This document shows positions 16,421-24,414 of a stretch of DNA of 64,000 bases, piece by piece. The stretch's first letter is position 1, and every line of letters begins with the position of its first letter. The stretch is taken from the NCBI GenBank assembly GCA_963728355.1, contig CAVSJQ010000002.1:310001-374000 (forward strand), in the 5' to 3' direction. Position numbers and translations under genes: made by a program. This DNA is from Sva-07 sp963728355. Lineage in GTDB: Bacteria; Actinomycetota; Acidimicrobiia; Acidimicrobiales; Ilumatobacteraceae. The notes under the pieces were generated by a model. It worked only from the letters and a program-made list of their open reading frames with translations. It was not told the origin of the DNA and did no database searches.

Positions 16421-17062
16421 TCAGGCGCCGCGGAGGTTGCGGACGTTGATCAGGAGCACGAGCGCGATCGAGATGCCGACCGCCCACCACTGGTAGCGCT
16501 GCAGCCATTCGAGGAAGTCGACCAGCTGTGCCTCGAACGTCCGCGCCAGCCACCACATCAACGCCAGGCGTCCGGCGATGCCGACGGTCAGCAGCACCGC
16601 CAACCGCACCGGTGGCGTCCGGTGCACGCCGCTCAACGCTGCCACGATGTTCGAACCGGCGAAAAACGGCACCAGCACCCATTCGGCCCGGGCGAATCCA
16701 CGATTGAACGTGTCGATGGTCTCGGGTGTCACGCCCAGGTACTTGCGGAACCAGCCGATGGCGTCGTCGTGATAGGCGCGGCCGATCATGTGGCACACGA
16801 CGAACGCCGCCGAGATGCGCACGAACGCGATCACGACGTAGGTGGCGACCGGCACGCCGGCAGCCAGCGTCAACGCCAGGTACCGGTTGCGCGACGACAG
16901 CAGGAGCAGCCCCTCGGGGTTGGTGGCGACCCAGCGGGCCCACACCGCGCTGGCGACGTTGGTGGCGATGACCAGCGCCACGAAGGCCACCAGCGTCAGG
17001 GGAGCCCACGACGGACGTACGTGGATCGGCTCCGCAGCGTCGATCGCCGCACTTTCGGTCAT
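16421..17062 (-). CDS. Multi-pass membrane protein, possibly VTT/DedA-like
   Basis: A 213-aa protein with about five hydrophobic helices (for example APLTLVAFVALVIATNVASA and LAVLLTVGIAGRLALMWWLA). The middle contains FVRISAAFVVCHMIGRAYHDDAIGWFRKYLG and FNRGFARAEWVLVPFFAGSNIVAALSG. The re-entrant feel of the F-A-G-S-N loop resembles VTT/SNARE-associated membrane proteins, but I cannot assign the family securely. A minus-strand TACCGT box lies 8 nt before ATG, next to the divergent acyl-CoA ligase promoter. Confidence 0.75.
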   Translation of the reverse strand: MTESAAIDAAEPIHVRPSWAPLTLVAFVALVIATNVASAVWARWVATNPEGLLLLSSRNRYLALTLAAGVPVATYVVIAFVRISAAFVVCHMIGRAYHDDAIGWFRKYLGVTPETIDTFNRGFARAEWVLVPFFAGSNIVAALSGVHRTPPVRLAVLLTVGIAGRLALMWWLARTFEAQLVDFLEWLQRYQWWAVGISIALVLLINVRNLRGA

Positions 17063-17070
17063 GCGCGACC

Positions 17071-17076
17071 ACGGTA
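17071..17076 (-). promoter_or_regulatory. Candidate -10 box TACCGT (minus strand)
   Basis: Eight nt upstream of ATG 17062 of the membrane protein gene, with no Shine-Dalgarno. It is part of a 63-bp divergent region. Confidence 0.45.
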
Positions 17077-17111
17077 CCGCCCTCGGTGGATCGCTGCTCG
17101 GCGCCGTGCGC

Positions 17112-17117
17112 TACCTT
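17112..17117 (+). promoter_or_regulatory. Candidate -10 box TACCTT for a leaderless acyl-CoA ligase mRNA
   Basis: Eight nt upstream of ATG 17126; no Shine-Dalgarno is visible. Confidence 0.45.
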
Positions 17118-17125
17118 TTCGCCTC

Positions 17126-18748
17126 ATGCAGGGCTTGATGCAAGACGTCCCACTCGCGATTCCGCACATCTTCGAGCGCGCCGAGAAGTACCACCCCCAC
17201 AAGGGGATCGTCACCGCCACCGGAGCCGGCCTGGAGCGGACCACCTACGGCGAGTGGGCCGATCGCACGCGCAGGCTCGGCGGCGTGCTGGACACTCTCG
17301 GGATCTCCGCCGAGGGTCGCGTCGCCACCTTCGCCTGGAACACCGCCCGCCACCTCGAGCTGTACTTCGCGGCGCCGTGCACCGGCCGTGTGCTGCACAC
17401 CTTGAACATCCGGCTGTTCCCCGAGCAGCTCACCTACATCGTCAACCACGCCGACGACGAGGTGATCTTCGTCGACCGTTCGCTGCTCGGCCTGCTCGCA
17501 CCGCTCCTCCCGACATTCGAGAACGTGAAGCATCTGGTGATGATGGACGACGGCAAGGGCGACATCCCCGCCGACCTGAACGGTCACGAGCTGCTCGACT
17601 ACGAGGAACTGCTGGCCGCTGCCGACCCGGTCGACTTCCGCGTCGACGACGAACACCGCGCCGCCAGCATGTGCTACACGAGCGGCACCACCGGGAACCC
17701 CAAGGGCGTCGTCTACACCCATCGTTCGACGTTCCTGCACACGATGGGAGCGATGACCGCCGACAGCCTCGGTGCGCGCGAGAGCGACGTGATCCTCCCG
17801 GTGGTCCCGATGTTCCACGCCAACGCGTGGGGTCTCGCCCACGCCGCGGTGGCCACTGGGGCCGATCTCGTCATGCCCGGCCCCGACCTGTCGGGCCCGG
17901 CGATCGCCAACCTGATCGTGAACGAGAAGGTCACCGTCGCCGCCGGTGTTCCCACGATCTGGATGGCCGTGCTGCCCGAGCTGAAGGGCCGCGACACGTC
18001 GTCGCTGCGCACGATCCCGTGCGGTGGCTCGGCAGTACCGAAGTCGCTGTCGGAGGCGTACCGCGAACAGACCGGGCTGCCGATCCTGCAGGCCTGGGGC
18101 ATGACCGAGACCAGCCCGATCGCGGCGGTGTGCCGCCTCGACGTCGACCAACAGGAACTGCCGCAGGAGGAGCAGGCAGAGCTGCGCACCCAGGTCGGCC
18201 GCATCGTGTTCGGTGCCGAGTGCCGCGTCGTCGAGCCCGGGACCACCACGCCCGTGCCCTGGGACGGCGAGAGCAGTGGCGAGCTGCAGTGCCGGGGCAA
18301 CTGGATCGCCTCGGACTACTACGACGACCCCCGTTCGGGTGAGAGCTTCACCGACGACGGCTGGCTCAAGACCGGCGACGTCGCGACCGTCAACGAGCGC
18401 GGGTTCGTGCGCCTGGTCGACCGCACCAAGGACCTGATCAAGTCGGGCGGCGAGTGGATCAGTTCGGTGGAACTCGAGAACGAGTTGATGGCGCATCCCA
18501 AGATCGCCGAGGCCGCCGTGATCGGTGTCGCCCACGAGCGTTGGGGTGAGGCGCCGCTCGCCTGCGTCGTCAAGGCGCCGGGAGCCGACGATCTGACCGA
18601 GGAGGAGGTGCTGTCGTTCCTCGAGGGCAAGATCGCCAAGTGGCAGATGCCCAAGGGTGTCGTCTGGATCGACGAGGTGCCCAAGACCAGCGTCGGCAAG
18701 TTCTCGAAGAAGACCCTCCGCGACGAGTACGCGACCACGCTGATGTGA
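17126..18748 (+). CDS. Fatty-acyl-CoA synthetase (AMP-forming, FadD-like)
   Basis: Activates a fatty or other carboxylic acid to its CoA thioester through an acyl-adenylate. The 540-aa protein has the P-loop-like motif CYTSGTTGNPKGVVYTHRS, the substrate-side motif VPMFHANAWG, the A5 motif LQAWGMTETSPI, the hinge region DGWLKTGDVATVNERGFVRLVDRTKDLIKSGGEWIS (split as A7/A8) and the catalytic lysine motif KTSVGKFSKKTLRD. It resembles medium/long-chain acyl-CoA ligases. ATG 17126 is chosen by the upstream -10 box; ATG 17138 is possible. It is transcribed away from the membrane protein gene. Confidence 0.93.
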   Translation: MQGLMQDVPLAIPHIFERAEKYHPHKGIVTATGAGLERTTYGEWADRTRRLGGVLDTLGISAEGRVATFAWNTARHLELYFAAPCTGRVLHTLNIRLFPEQLTYIVNHADDEVIFVDRSLLGLLAPLLPTFENVKHLVMMDDGKGDIPADLNGHELLDYEELLAAADPVDFRVDDEHRAASMCYTSGTTGNPKGVVYTHRSTFLHTMGAMTADSLGARESDVILPVVPMFHANAWGLAHAAVATGADLVMPGPDLSGPAIANLIVNEKVTVAAGVPTIWMAVLPELKGRDTSSLRTIPCGGSAVPKSLSEAYREQTGLPILQAWGMTETSPIAAVCRLDVDQQELPQEEQAELRTQVGRIVFGAECRVVEPGTTTPVPWDGESSGELQCRGNWIASDYYDDPRSGESFTDDGWLKTGDVATVNERGFVRLVDRTKDLIKSGGEWISSVELENELMAHPKIAEAAVIGVAHERWGEAPLACVVKAPGADDLTEEEVLSFLEGKIAKWQMPKGVVWIDEVPKTSVGKFSKKTLRDEYATTLM

Positions 18749-18814
18749 GTCCGGGCCGCCGTGGGCGGCCGTCCGGCAGCTCCCGCGGCGCCCGCCCGTA
18801 CACTGCGGTACCTG

Positions 18815-19690
18815 ATGAATTCGGGCAGCCCCGTTCGACGGTCGTGGTGGCGGCGCTCGTACGCCACCGGTCGCGAGCTCGTCGAGGAGGTGCTCGACGA
18901 CGGCGCACTCGACGCAGCCGCCAGCGTGGCGTTCTGGTTGCTCCTGAGTCTTCCGGCGACCCTGCTCGCCGGGCTGGCGTCGCTGTCGCTGCTCGGCGAC
19001 GACGTCACCGAGGAGCTGCGCGACCTCACCAACGAGTTCGTCGACCGGGTGTTCACCAGTGAAGCCGACGAGCTGCGCTCGACGATCGACTCGCTGTTCG
19101 ACCAGAACCAGGCCGGGCTCTTCTCGGTGTCGGTGCTGTTCGCGCTGGTGACGGTGTCGCGGGGCTTCGCCGGCCTGATCCGGGCGCTCGACGTCGTCTA
19201 CGACGTCGAGGAGTCACGGGGGTTCGTCCGGGTGCGCGTGGCAGCCATCGGCCTCGGCGTCGGGACGCTCGCCACCGTGGCGTTGTCCACGTACCTCTGG
19301 ACGATCTCGGAGTCAGCCGGGGTCGCGACGGTCGTGCGGGTCCCGGTGGCATTGGCCATTCTCGTGATCTGGGCCGCGACCGTGTACCACATCGCCCCGA
19401 ACCACCACACGCCGTGGCGATACGACCTTCCCGGCGCGGTGCTGGCGGCGATCGGTTGGCTCGCCGTCTCGCTCGGCTACGGGTGGTACATCGAACTCGC
19501 CGGCGGTGGCAACCAGGTGGTCGGGATCGCCGGAGCGCTCCTGCTCGGGATGACCTGGGTGTGGATTGTGTGTCTCGTGCTGCTCGTCGGTGGCGAACTC
19601 AACGAGATCTTCGCCGACCGTGCCGGCGTGATCAGCGAGAACACGTCGTCGCTGAAACGACTCCGCGAACGTCTGAGCGTCGATCGCTAG
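18815..19690 (+). CDS. YihY/virulence factor BrkB family membrane protein
   Basis: A 291-aa inner-membrane protein of the UPF0761/BrkB family. It shows the family pattern of an N-terminal amphipathic stretch, AAASVAFWLLLSLPATLLAG, an extracytoplasmic helical segment, then ALVTVSRGFAGLIRALDVVY, VYHIAPNHHTPWRYDLPGAV and a final pair of helices ending GGELNEIF. The family's function is not settled and its early RNase BN name is considered wrong. TACACT lies about 10 nt upstream of ATG. Its stop codon overlaps the stop of the convergent ABC ATPase gene. Confidence 0.9.
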   Translation: MNSGSPVRRSWWRRSYATGRELVEEVLDDGALDAAASVAFWLLLSLPATLLAGLASLSLLGDDVTEELRDLTNEFVDRVFTSEADELRSTIDSLFDQNQAGLFSVSVLFALVTVSRGFAGLIRALDVVYDVEESRGFVRVRVAAIGLGVGTLATVALSTYLWTISESAGVATVVRVPVALAILVIWAATVYHIAPNHHTPWRYDLPGAVLAAIGWLAVSLGYGWYIELAGGGNQVVGIAGALLLGMTWVWIVCLVLLVGGELNEIFADRAGVISENTSSLKRLRERLSVDR

Positions 19691-20475
19691 AGACGCCCGG
19701 CGTCGATGACCCGCTGGAGGAACGCCTGGGTGCGCGGTTCGGTCGGCGACTCGAAGATCCTCGACGGCGGGCCCTCTTCGAGGATGCGGCCTTGGTGCAG
19801 GAAGCAGACGCGGTCGCTGATCTCGCGGGCGAAGGCCATCTCGTGGGTCGCGAACAACATGGTCATCCCGGTCGCCTTCAAGCCGCGCACGACGTCGAGC
19901 ACCTCACCGACGAGTTCGGGATCGAGCGCCGAGGTGATCTCGTCGAGCAGCATCACCTCCGGGTTCATCGCCAGCGACCGTGCGATCGCGACGCGTTGCT
20001 GCTGACCACCGGAGAGCTGGTCCGGGTAGGCATCGGCGCGGTCGGCGAGACCGAGGCGGGTCAGCATCGCCAGACCGTCGAGTCGGGCCTGCGCCTTGCC
20101 GGTGCCGAGCACTTTGCGCGGCCCGATCGCCACGTTGTCGATCACGCTCATGTGCGGGAACAGGTTGAAGCTCTGGAACACCATCCCGATCCGGCGGCGG
20201 ATCGGGTCCGGGTCGAGGCCGGGTTCGGCGATGTCGACGCCGTCGAGCAACACCGCGCCGTCGTCGGTCGGCTCGAGCAGGTTCACACAGCGCAACAGCG
20301 TCGACTTGCCGGAGCCCGATGCGCCGATCAGCGTGATCACGTCGCCCTCGGCGACGTCGAGGTCGATCCCGTCGAGGACGACGGTCGAGCCGAACGACTT
20401 GTGGACGCCCTGCAGCGACAGTTTGGGCGCCAAGGCGGCCGGGGTCCCAGCTGTGTGCAGGCGATCGTCGCTCAT
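19687..20475 (-). CDS. Polar amino-acid ABC transporter ATP-binding protein
   Basis: A 262-aa ATPase of the GlnQ/HisP type. Walker A is GASGSGKSTLLRCVNLLEP, followed by VFQSFNLFPHMSV (Q-loop), signature LSGGQQQRVAIARSL, Walker B VMLLDEITSALDPELVGEV and switch FATHEMAFAREISDRV. These are diagnostic of the polar amino-acid family. The start ATG overlaps the permease stop as ATGA. It forms a receptor-permease-ATPase operon with the two genes upstream on the minus strand. Confidence 0.95.
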   Translation of the reverse strand: MSDDRLHTAGTPAALAPKLSLQGVHKSFGSTVVLDGIDLDVAEGDVITLIGASGSGKSTLLRCVNLLEPTDDGAVLLDGVDIAEPGLDPDPIRRRIGMVFQSFNLFPHMSVIDNVAIGPRKVLGTGKAQARLDGLAMLTRLGLADRADAYPDQLSGGQQQRVAIARSLAMNPEVMLLDEITSALDPELVGEVLDVVRGLKATGMTMLFATHEMAFAREISDRVCFLHQGRILEEGPPSRIFESPTEPRTQAFLQRVIDAGRL

Positions 20476-21308
20476 GCGATCGTGGTCGCTCCGGTGCGGG
20501 CGCGTTGACGGGCGAGCAACCAGTCGGCGATGCGGGTGCACGGAATGGTGAGTGCGAGGAAGATCAACGACGCCGCAACGTAGGGCGTGAAGTTGGCGTA
20601 GGTGGCCTTGTCGATGCCGGCCTGGCGCAGGATCTCGACCGGGCCGATCAGGCTCACCAGGGCCACGTCCTTCTGGAGGCTGACGAAGGTGTTCATCATC
20701 GGCGGCACGATCTTGCGGAATGCCTGGGGGAGCACGACCGAGCGCATCGTCTGCGTGCTCGTCATGCCCAGCGAACGGGCACCGGCGCGCTGGCTCTCGT
20801 GGACGGCATCGATGCCCGCTCGGATGATCTCGGCGGTGTAGGCCGAGTAGGACAGCACGAGCGTGACGGTGCCCCAGATCAGCGGGTTCGCCCACTCGCG
20901 CGACAGCCCGAGTGCGGGCACGCCGAACCCGATGAGGAACACCAACAGGATCACCGGGATGCCGCGCAGGACATCGGTGTAGATCACGGCGAACGCACGC
21001 ACGGGGAACAGTGCCGGGCTCCGGGTGTTGCGCGCGAGCGCAACGAGCAGCGACACGATGAGGATGAACGGCGTCGACCACAGCAGGATCTGCACATCGA
21101 GCCAGAACGCCTCGAGCAGCCCCGGGAACGTCTCGACGAAGACGTCGCCGTCGAAGAACGCCTGACGAACCCGCTCCCAGCCAGGGGTCAGCGGGATGAG
21201 GATGACCAGCGCGCCGACGACGACGACGGTGCTGATCGTGGCGATGGCGATCGACCGCCGGCGTCGAGCGCGCTCGTAGCGCTCGCGCCGGGTCGGACGA
21301 TCGGACAT
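20472..21308 (-). CDS. Polar amino-acid ABC transporter permease
   Basis: A 278-aa HisM/GlnP-type permease. A basic N-terminus precedes about five membrane helices. Family motifs include IYTDVLRGIPVILLVFLIGFG, LVLSYSAYTAEIIRAGIDAV and QRAGARSLGMTSTQTMRSVVLPQAFRKIVPP, the last being the EAA loop that docks with the ATPase. It lies 31 bp downstream of the receptor gene and overlaps the ATPase gene. Confidence 0.94.
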   Translation of the reverse strand: MSDRPTRRERYERARRRRSIAIATISTVVVVGALVILIPLTPGWERVRQAFFDGDVFVETFPGLLEAFWLDVQILLWSTPFILIVSLLVALARNTRSPALFPVRAFAVIYTDVLRGIPVILLVFLIGFGVPALGLSREWANPLIWGTVTLVLSYSAYTAEIIRAGIDAVHESQRAGARSLGMTSTQTMRSVVLPQAFRKIVPPMMNTFVSLQKDVALVSLIGPVEILRQAGIDKATYANFTPYVAASLIFLALTIPCTRIADWLLARQRARTGATTIA

Positions 21309-21339
21309 CAGTGGCGGTGGTGTTCGGTGCCGGTTCGGG

Positions 21340-22251
21340 TCAGTCGACCGTGATCACCGGCGCACCGGTGGAGTCCGACAGCCACTCCGGGTGAGCGTCT
21401 CGAGCTGGCCGTTCTCGGTGAGTGCGGTGATCGCCTCGTCGACGCACGAGTCGTGAGGGGGCTGTCCTTTCGAGCACGAAGCCGAACTGGTCGCTGGTGC
21501 CACCGGCGTCGGCGGGGAACTGCCCGATGACGCTGCTGCCCTCGATCTCGAATCCCGAGACGTAGACAGCGGTCGGGAGGTCGAAGACGGCAGCGTCGAT
21601 CTGGTTGGCTTCGAGCGCCGCCTTGGCGCCGACGTTGTCGTCGTACACGAACGGCTCCTGGTTCGGCTGGATCACTTCGGTAATGAACGCCAGGCTGGTC
21701 GTGCCGACCTGGGCACCGAACTTGACGTCCTCGAGGTCGGCAATTGTGGAGGCGCCCTCGGCGGCCGAACCTTCGAGGGCGACGATCGCCTGGTTGCTCG
21801 TGTAGTACGGCAGCGAGAAGTCGATGTTCTCGCGGCGCTCCTCGGTGATCGAGTACTGCTGGAGGTTCATGTCGAAGTTCTTCGCTCCGGGCTGGATGGC
21901 CTCGTCGAACGTGGTGCGGACCCAGGTGACGGCGTCGGCGTCGTAGCCCATCTCGGCGGCGACGGCATAGGCGACAGCGGCCTCGAAGCCCTCACCGGTC
22001 TCGGGTGCATCGTCGATCACCCAGGGGTAGAAGGCCGGCTCGCCGGTGGCGATGGTGAGGACACCGTCGTCGATCGTGGCGCTGCAGTCGACCGCGCCCT
22101 CGGCCGGAGCGTCGGAGGTGCCGGAGCTGTCGGCCGGCGCCGTGTCGTCGGCTGATCCGCTGGTGTCGTCGTCGCTGCCGCAGGCGGCCAGGACGAGTGC
22201 GCCGACGGCGATCGCCGGGATGATCCGGCGCAGGGCGGGGGAGCGTCGCAT
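21340..22251 (-). CDS. Polar amino-acid-binding lipoprotein with a shifted C-terminal segment
   Basis: An SBP_bac_3-type solute receptor. MRRSPALRRIIPAIAVGALVLAAC gives a lipoprotein signal; AAGGAG lies 8 nt before this ATG, so the upstream in-frame ATG is rejected. The body matches the family (GVLTIATGEPAFYPWVID, EAIQPGAKNFDMNLQQYSIT, ALEANQIDAAVFDLPTAVYV). After GFVLE, residues encoded by about 21470-21389 look foreign (RTAPSRLVRRRGDHRTHRE). A neighbouring frame there encodes the expected DSCVDEAITALTENGQLETLT, and the normal frame resumes at EWLSDSTGAPVITVD. Three single-base deletions would explain this, as sequencing errors or true compensated lesions. Confidence 0.88.
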   Translation of the reverse strand: MRRSPALRRIIPAIAVGALVLAACGSDDDTSGSADDTAPADSSGTSDAPAEGAVDCSATIDDGVLTIATGEPAFYPWVIDDAPETGEGFEAAVAYAVAAEMGYDADAVTWVRTTFDEAIQPGAKNFDMNLQQYSITEERRENIDFSLPYYTSNQAIVALEGSAAEGASTIADLEDVKFGAQVGTTSLAFITEVIQPNQEPFVYDDNVGAKAALEANQIDAAVFDLPTAVYVSGFEIEGSSVIGQFPADAGGTSDQFGFVLERTAPSRLVRRRGDHRTHRERPARDAHPEWLSDSTGAPVITVD

Positions 22252-22332
22252 GAGGTTCTCCTTCGGGTTGTTGTTCACGCAGATGGAGAAACTACTGCCT
22301 GGCTCGTCTGCGCACGCCTATGCCGCCGGGCG

Positions 22333-22338
22333 TACCTT
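22333..22338 (+). promoter_or_regulatory. Candidate -10 box TACCTT (leaderless)
   Basis: Six nt upstream of GTG 22345, with no Shine-Dalgarno. It lies in the 93-bp divergent region with the amino-acid-binding protein gene. Confidence 0.5.
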
Positions 22339-22344
22339 CCGGTC

Positions 22345-23433
22345 GTGGCTCGCCGATCGAGGACCGATCTCCTCCGTGTGGGCGTCGTCGCGGCCATCGC
22401 GGTGCTCCTCGTGGGTGCGGTCTGGTTCCGGCGGGACATGATCGGCGACGCCGTCGGCGAGATGCGCGGACTCTCGGTCGGCGTGGTGGCGGCACTGCTC
22501 GCACTGGGCGCGATCGAGCGGGTGAGCCGGGCCGACATCGTCCATCGTCTGATCGGCACCGGTTCGTTCCTGCGCTCGCTGACGATCCACGACGTCGGCA
22601 CGGCCGCCAGCAAGGGCGTGCCGCTCGGTGGCCCGCTCGCCACCGGCCTGCGCTGGTCGATCGCCCGTGATGCCTCCGTGCCGACGACGACCTTCACCTC
22701 GATGCTGGTCGCCTACGGCGTGGCGACCACGTTCGTCACCTGGCTGTTGCCGTTCGGGGTGCTGCTCGTCGACATCGCCCGACGGCCGGCGACGTCCACC
22801 GATCTGGTCATGCTCGCCGTGTGCGCCGTCGTCGTCGCTGGCTCGGCGCTGTTCTGGACGGTCGTGCTGCGATCGGAGCGCATCACCGCATGGCTGGTCG
22901 GGCTGCTCGACGCGATCACCCGGCGGGCGACGGGCCGATGGCCGACGCTCGCCGATCGGCTCGACGGCCACGACGTGGGGTCCGGCCTGCGCGACGTGCG
23001 CTCGTCGCTGTGTGCCGTCGCCGCGCGGCCGGTCGGGTTGCTGTTGCGCACGGCGTTCGCCCAGTCGATCGGCGCCGTGATCCTGCTCGTTGCGCTGCGA
23101 GGGCTCGGCGTCGGCGACGAGTTGGGATTGGTCGAGTTCGCTCGCGTGTACTTCGTGGTCACGCTGCTCAGCTCGTTCGTGCCGGTACCCGGAGGTGTCG
23201 GCGTGGTCGAGGCGGGGCTGACCGGTGCGCTCGTCGCGGCCGGCGTCGATGCGTCGTCGGCGCTGGCCGGCGTGCTCGTGTACCGCCTCCTCACCTACGT
23301 CGTCCCCATCGCGCTGGGTGCGGTGTTGTACGTCGTGTGGCGACTCGACGTGGCTCGTCGGGAGGTTACCGACCCTGTGGGCGTCCGGCGGTCGCCCCGA
23401 ATCGAACTGCACGAACCGGCGATCATCGAATAG
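22345..23433 (+). CDS. Lysylphosphatidylglycerol synthase TM-region (UPF0104) membrane protein
   Basis: A 362-aa integral membrane protein with about eight hydrophobic helices. It has the family features KGVPLGGPLATGLRWSIARD near the middle of the N-terminal half and the near-C-terminal motif VVTLLSSFVPVPGGVGVVEAGLTGALVAAG. Proteins of this fold are flippase-like domains of MprF and stand-alone relatives; there is no synthetase domain here. The substrate cannot be inferred. Its stop TAG is also the first half of the next -10 box. Confidence 0.85.
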   Translation: MARRSRTDLLRVGVVAAIAVLLVGAVWFRRDMIGDAVGEMRGLSVGVVAALLALGAIERVSRADIVHRLIGTGSFLRSLTIHDVGTAASKGVPLGGPLATGLRWSIARDASVPTTTFTSMLVAYGVATTFVTWLLPFGVLLVDIARRPATSTDLVMLAVCAVVVAGSALFWTVVLRSERITAWLVGLLDAITRRATGRWPTLADRLDGHDVGSGLRDVRSSLCAVAARPVGLLLRTAFAQSIGAVILLVALRGLGVGDELGLVEFARVYFVVTLLSSFVPVPGGVGVVEAGLTGALVAAGVDASSALAGVLVYRLLTYVVPIALGAVLYVVWRLDVARREVTDPVGVRRSPRIELHEPAIIE

Positions 23434-23436
23434 GTT
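23431..23436 (+). promoter_or_regulatory. Candidate -10 box TAGGTT ahead of the dapA leader ORF
   Basis: It overlaps the preceding stop codon and ends 7 nt before GTG 23444, the same geometry as other leaderless starts in this window. Confidence 0.45.
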
Positions 23437-23443
23437 GCGGGCC

Positions 23444-23524
23444 GTGAATCGTGTGACGACTGCCCGACGTTCCGGACGGCCCTCTGGTGAAGCGGCCGGG
23501 TCCCGGCAGGGGTGGTGTCGCTGA
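23444..23524 (+). CDS. Possible 26-codon leader peptide coupled to dapA
   Basis: GTG 23444 opens a short frame (VNRVTTARRSGRPSGEAAG then SRQGWCR) whose TGA overlaps the dapA ATG as TGATG. With TAGGTT 7 nt upstream it would be a leaderless upstream ORF. No lysine run is present, so classical lysine attenuation is not indicated. The ORF could also be fortuitous. Confidence 0.35.
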   Translation: MNRVTTARRSGRPSGEAAGSRQGWCR

Positions 23525-24414
23525 TGGCACGCTTCGGTCGAGTGCTCACCGCCATGGTCACCCCGTTCGACGACGCCGGCGAACTCGACGTCGACGCCGC
23601 CGTGTCGCTGGCGAGGTGGCTCGTCGAGCAGGGCAACGAGGGCCTCGTCGTCGCCGGCACCACCGGCGAGTCGCCGGTGCTCTCAATCGACGAGAAGCTC
23701 ACCTTGTTCGAAGCCGTCGCAAACGCCGTGACCGTGCCAGTGATCGCCGGCACCACCGGATCGAACACCCGCCACGACATCGGCCTCACCGAGGAGGCCG
23801 GCCGCCTCGGCATCGCCGGCATCCTCGGCGTGTGCCCGTTCTACAGCCGTCCGTCGCAGGCCGGCCTCGAGATGCACTTCCGGGCGATCGCCGCCTCCAC
23901 CGACCTTCCCGTCGTGTTGTACGACATCCCCAAGCGCACGGGCCGCAAGATCGACAGCACCACGATCGTCCGCCTCGCCAACGACGTGCCGAACATCGTC
24001 GCCCTCAAGGACGCGGCGGGACATCCCGGTGCGACGGCGGCGGTGATCGCGAACTGCCCGAGCCGCTTCGAGGTCTACTCCGGTGACGACTCGATGACCC
24101 TGCCGCTGCTGGCGGTCGGCGCCGTCGGAGCGATCGGGGTCGCCACCCACTGGTGCACTCCCGACCAGGTGGCGATGTTCGACGCGTGGGAACGCGGTGA
24201 CGCCGCCGAGGCCCGACGGATCAATGCCCGCCAGCTGGAGAGCTACGAGTTCGAGACCAGCGAGGCCGCGCCGAACCCGGTACCGTCGAAGGCCATGTTG
24301 AGAACGCTCGGTCATGCTGTCGGGGAGTGCAGGTCTCCGATGGGGCCGACTCCGCACGGACTCGAAGACGACGCACGCGACGTCTACGAACGACTGGTGG
24401 TCGCCCGTGGCTGA
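23524..24414 (+). CDS. dapA: 4-hydroxy-tetrahydrodipicolinate synthase
   Basis: DapA condenses pyruvate with aspartate semialdehyde, the first committed step of lysine/diaminopimelate synthesis. The 296-aa TIM-barrel protein has VLTAMVTPFDDAGELD, the substrate motif GTTGESPVLS, the tyrosine in VVLYDIPKRTG and the Schiff-base lysine K162 in NIVALKDAAG, which matches K161 of the E. coli enzyme if ATG 23524 is the start. GTG 23512 is an alternative with GGCAGGGG just upstream. It overlaps the RNase J gene by 8 nt, an arrangement known from other actinobacteria. Confidence 0.96.
   Translation: MARFGRVLTAMVTPFDDAGELDVDAAVSLARWLVEQGNEGLVVAGTTGESPVLSIDEKLTLFEAVANAVTVPVIAGTTGSNTRHDIGLTEEAGRLGIAGILGVCPFYSRPSQAGLEMHFRAIAASTDLPVVLYDIPKRTGRKIDSTTIVRLANDVPNIVALKDAAGHPGATAAVIANCPSRFEVYSGDDSMTLPLLAVGAVGAIGVATHWCTPDQVAMFDAWERGDAAEARRINARQLESYEFETSEAAPNPVPSKAMLRTLGHAVGECRSPMGPTPHGLEDDARDVYERLVVARG

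Noticed and set aside
21180..21195. CCAGGGGTCAGCGGG in the permease gene as a REP copy
   Set aside because: Half-core similarity only, no dyad, and within a conserved coding region.
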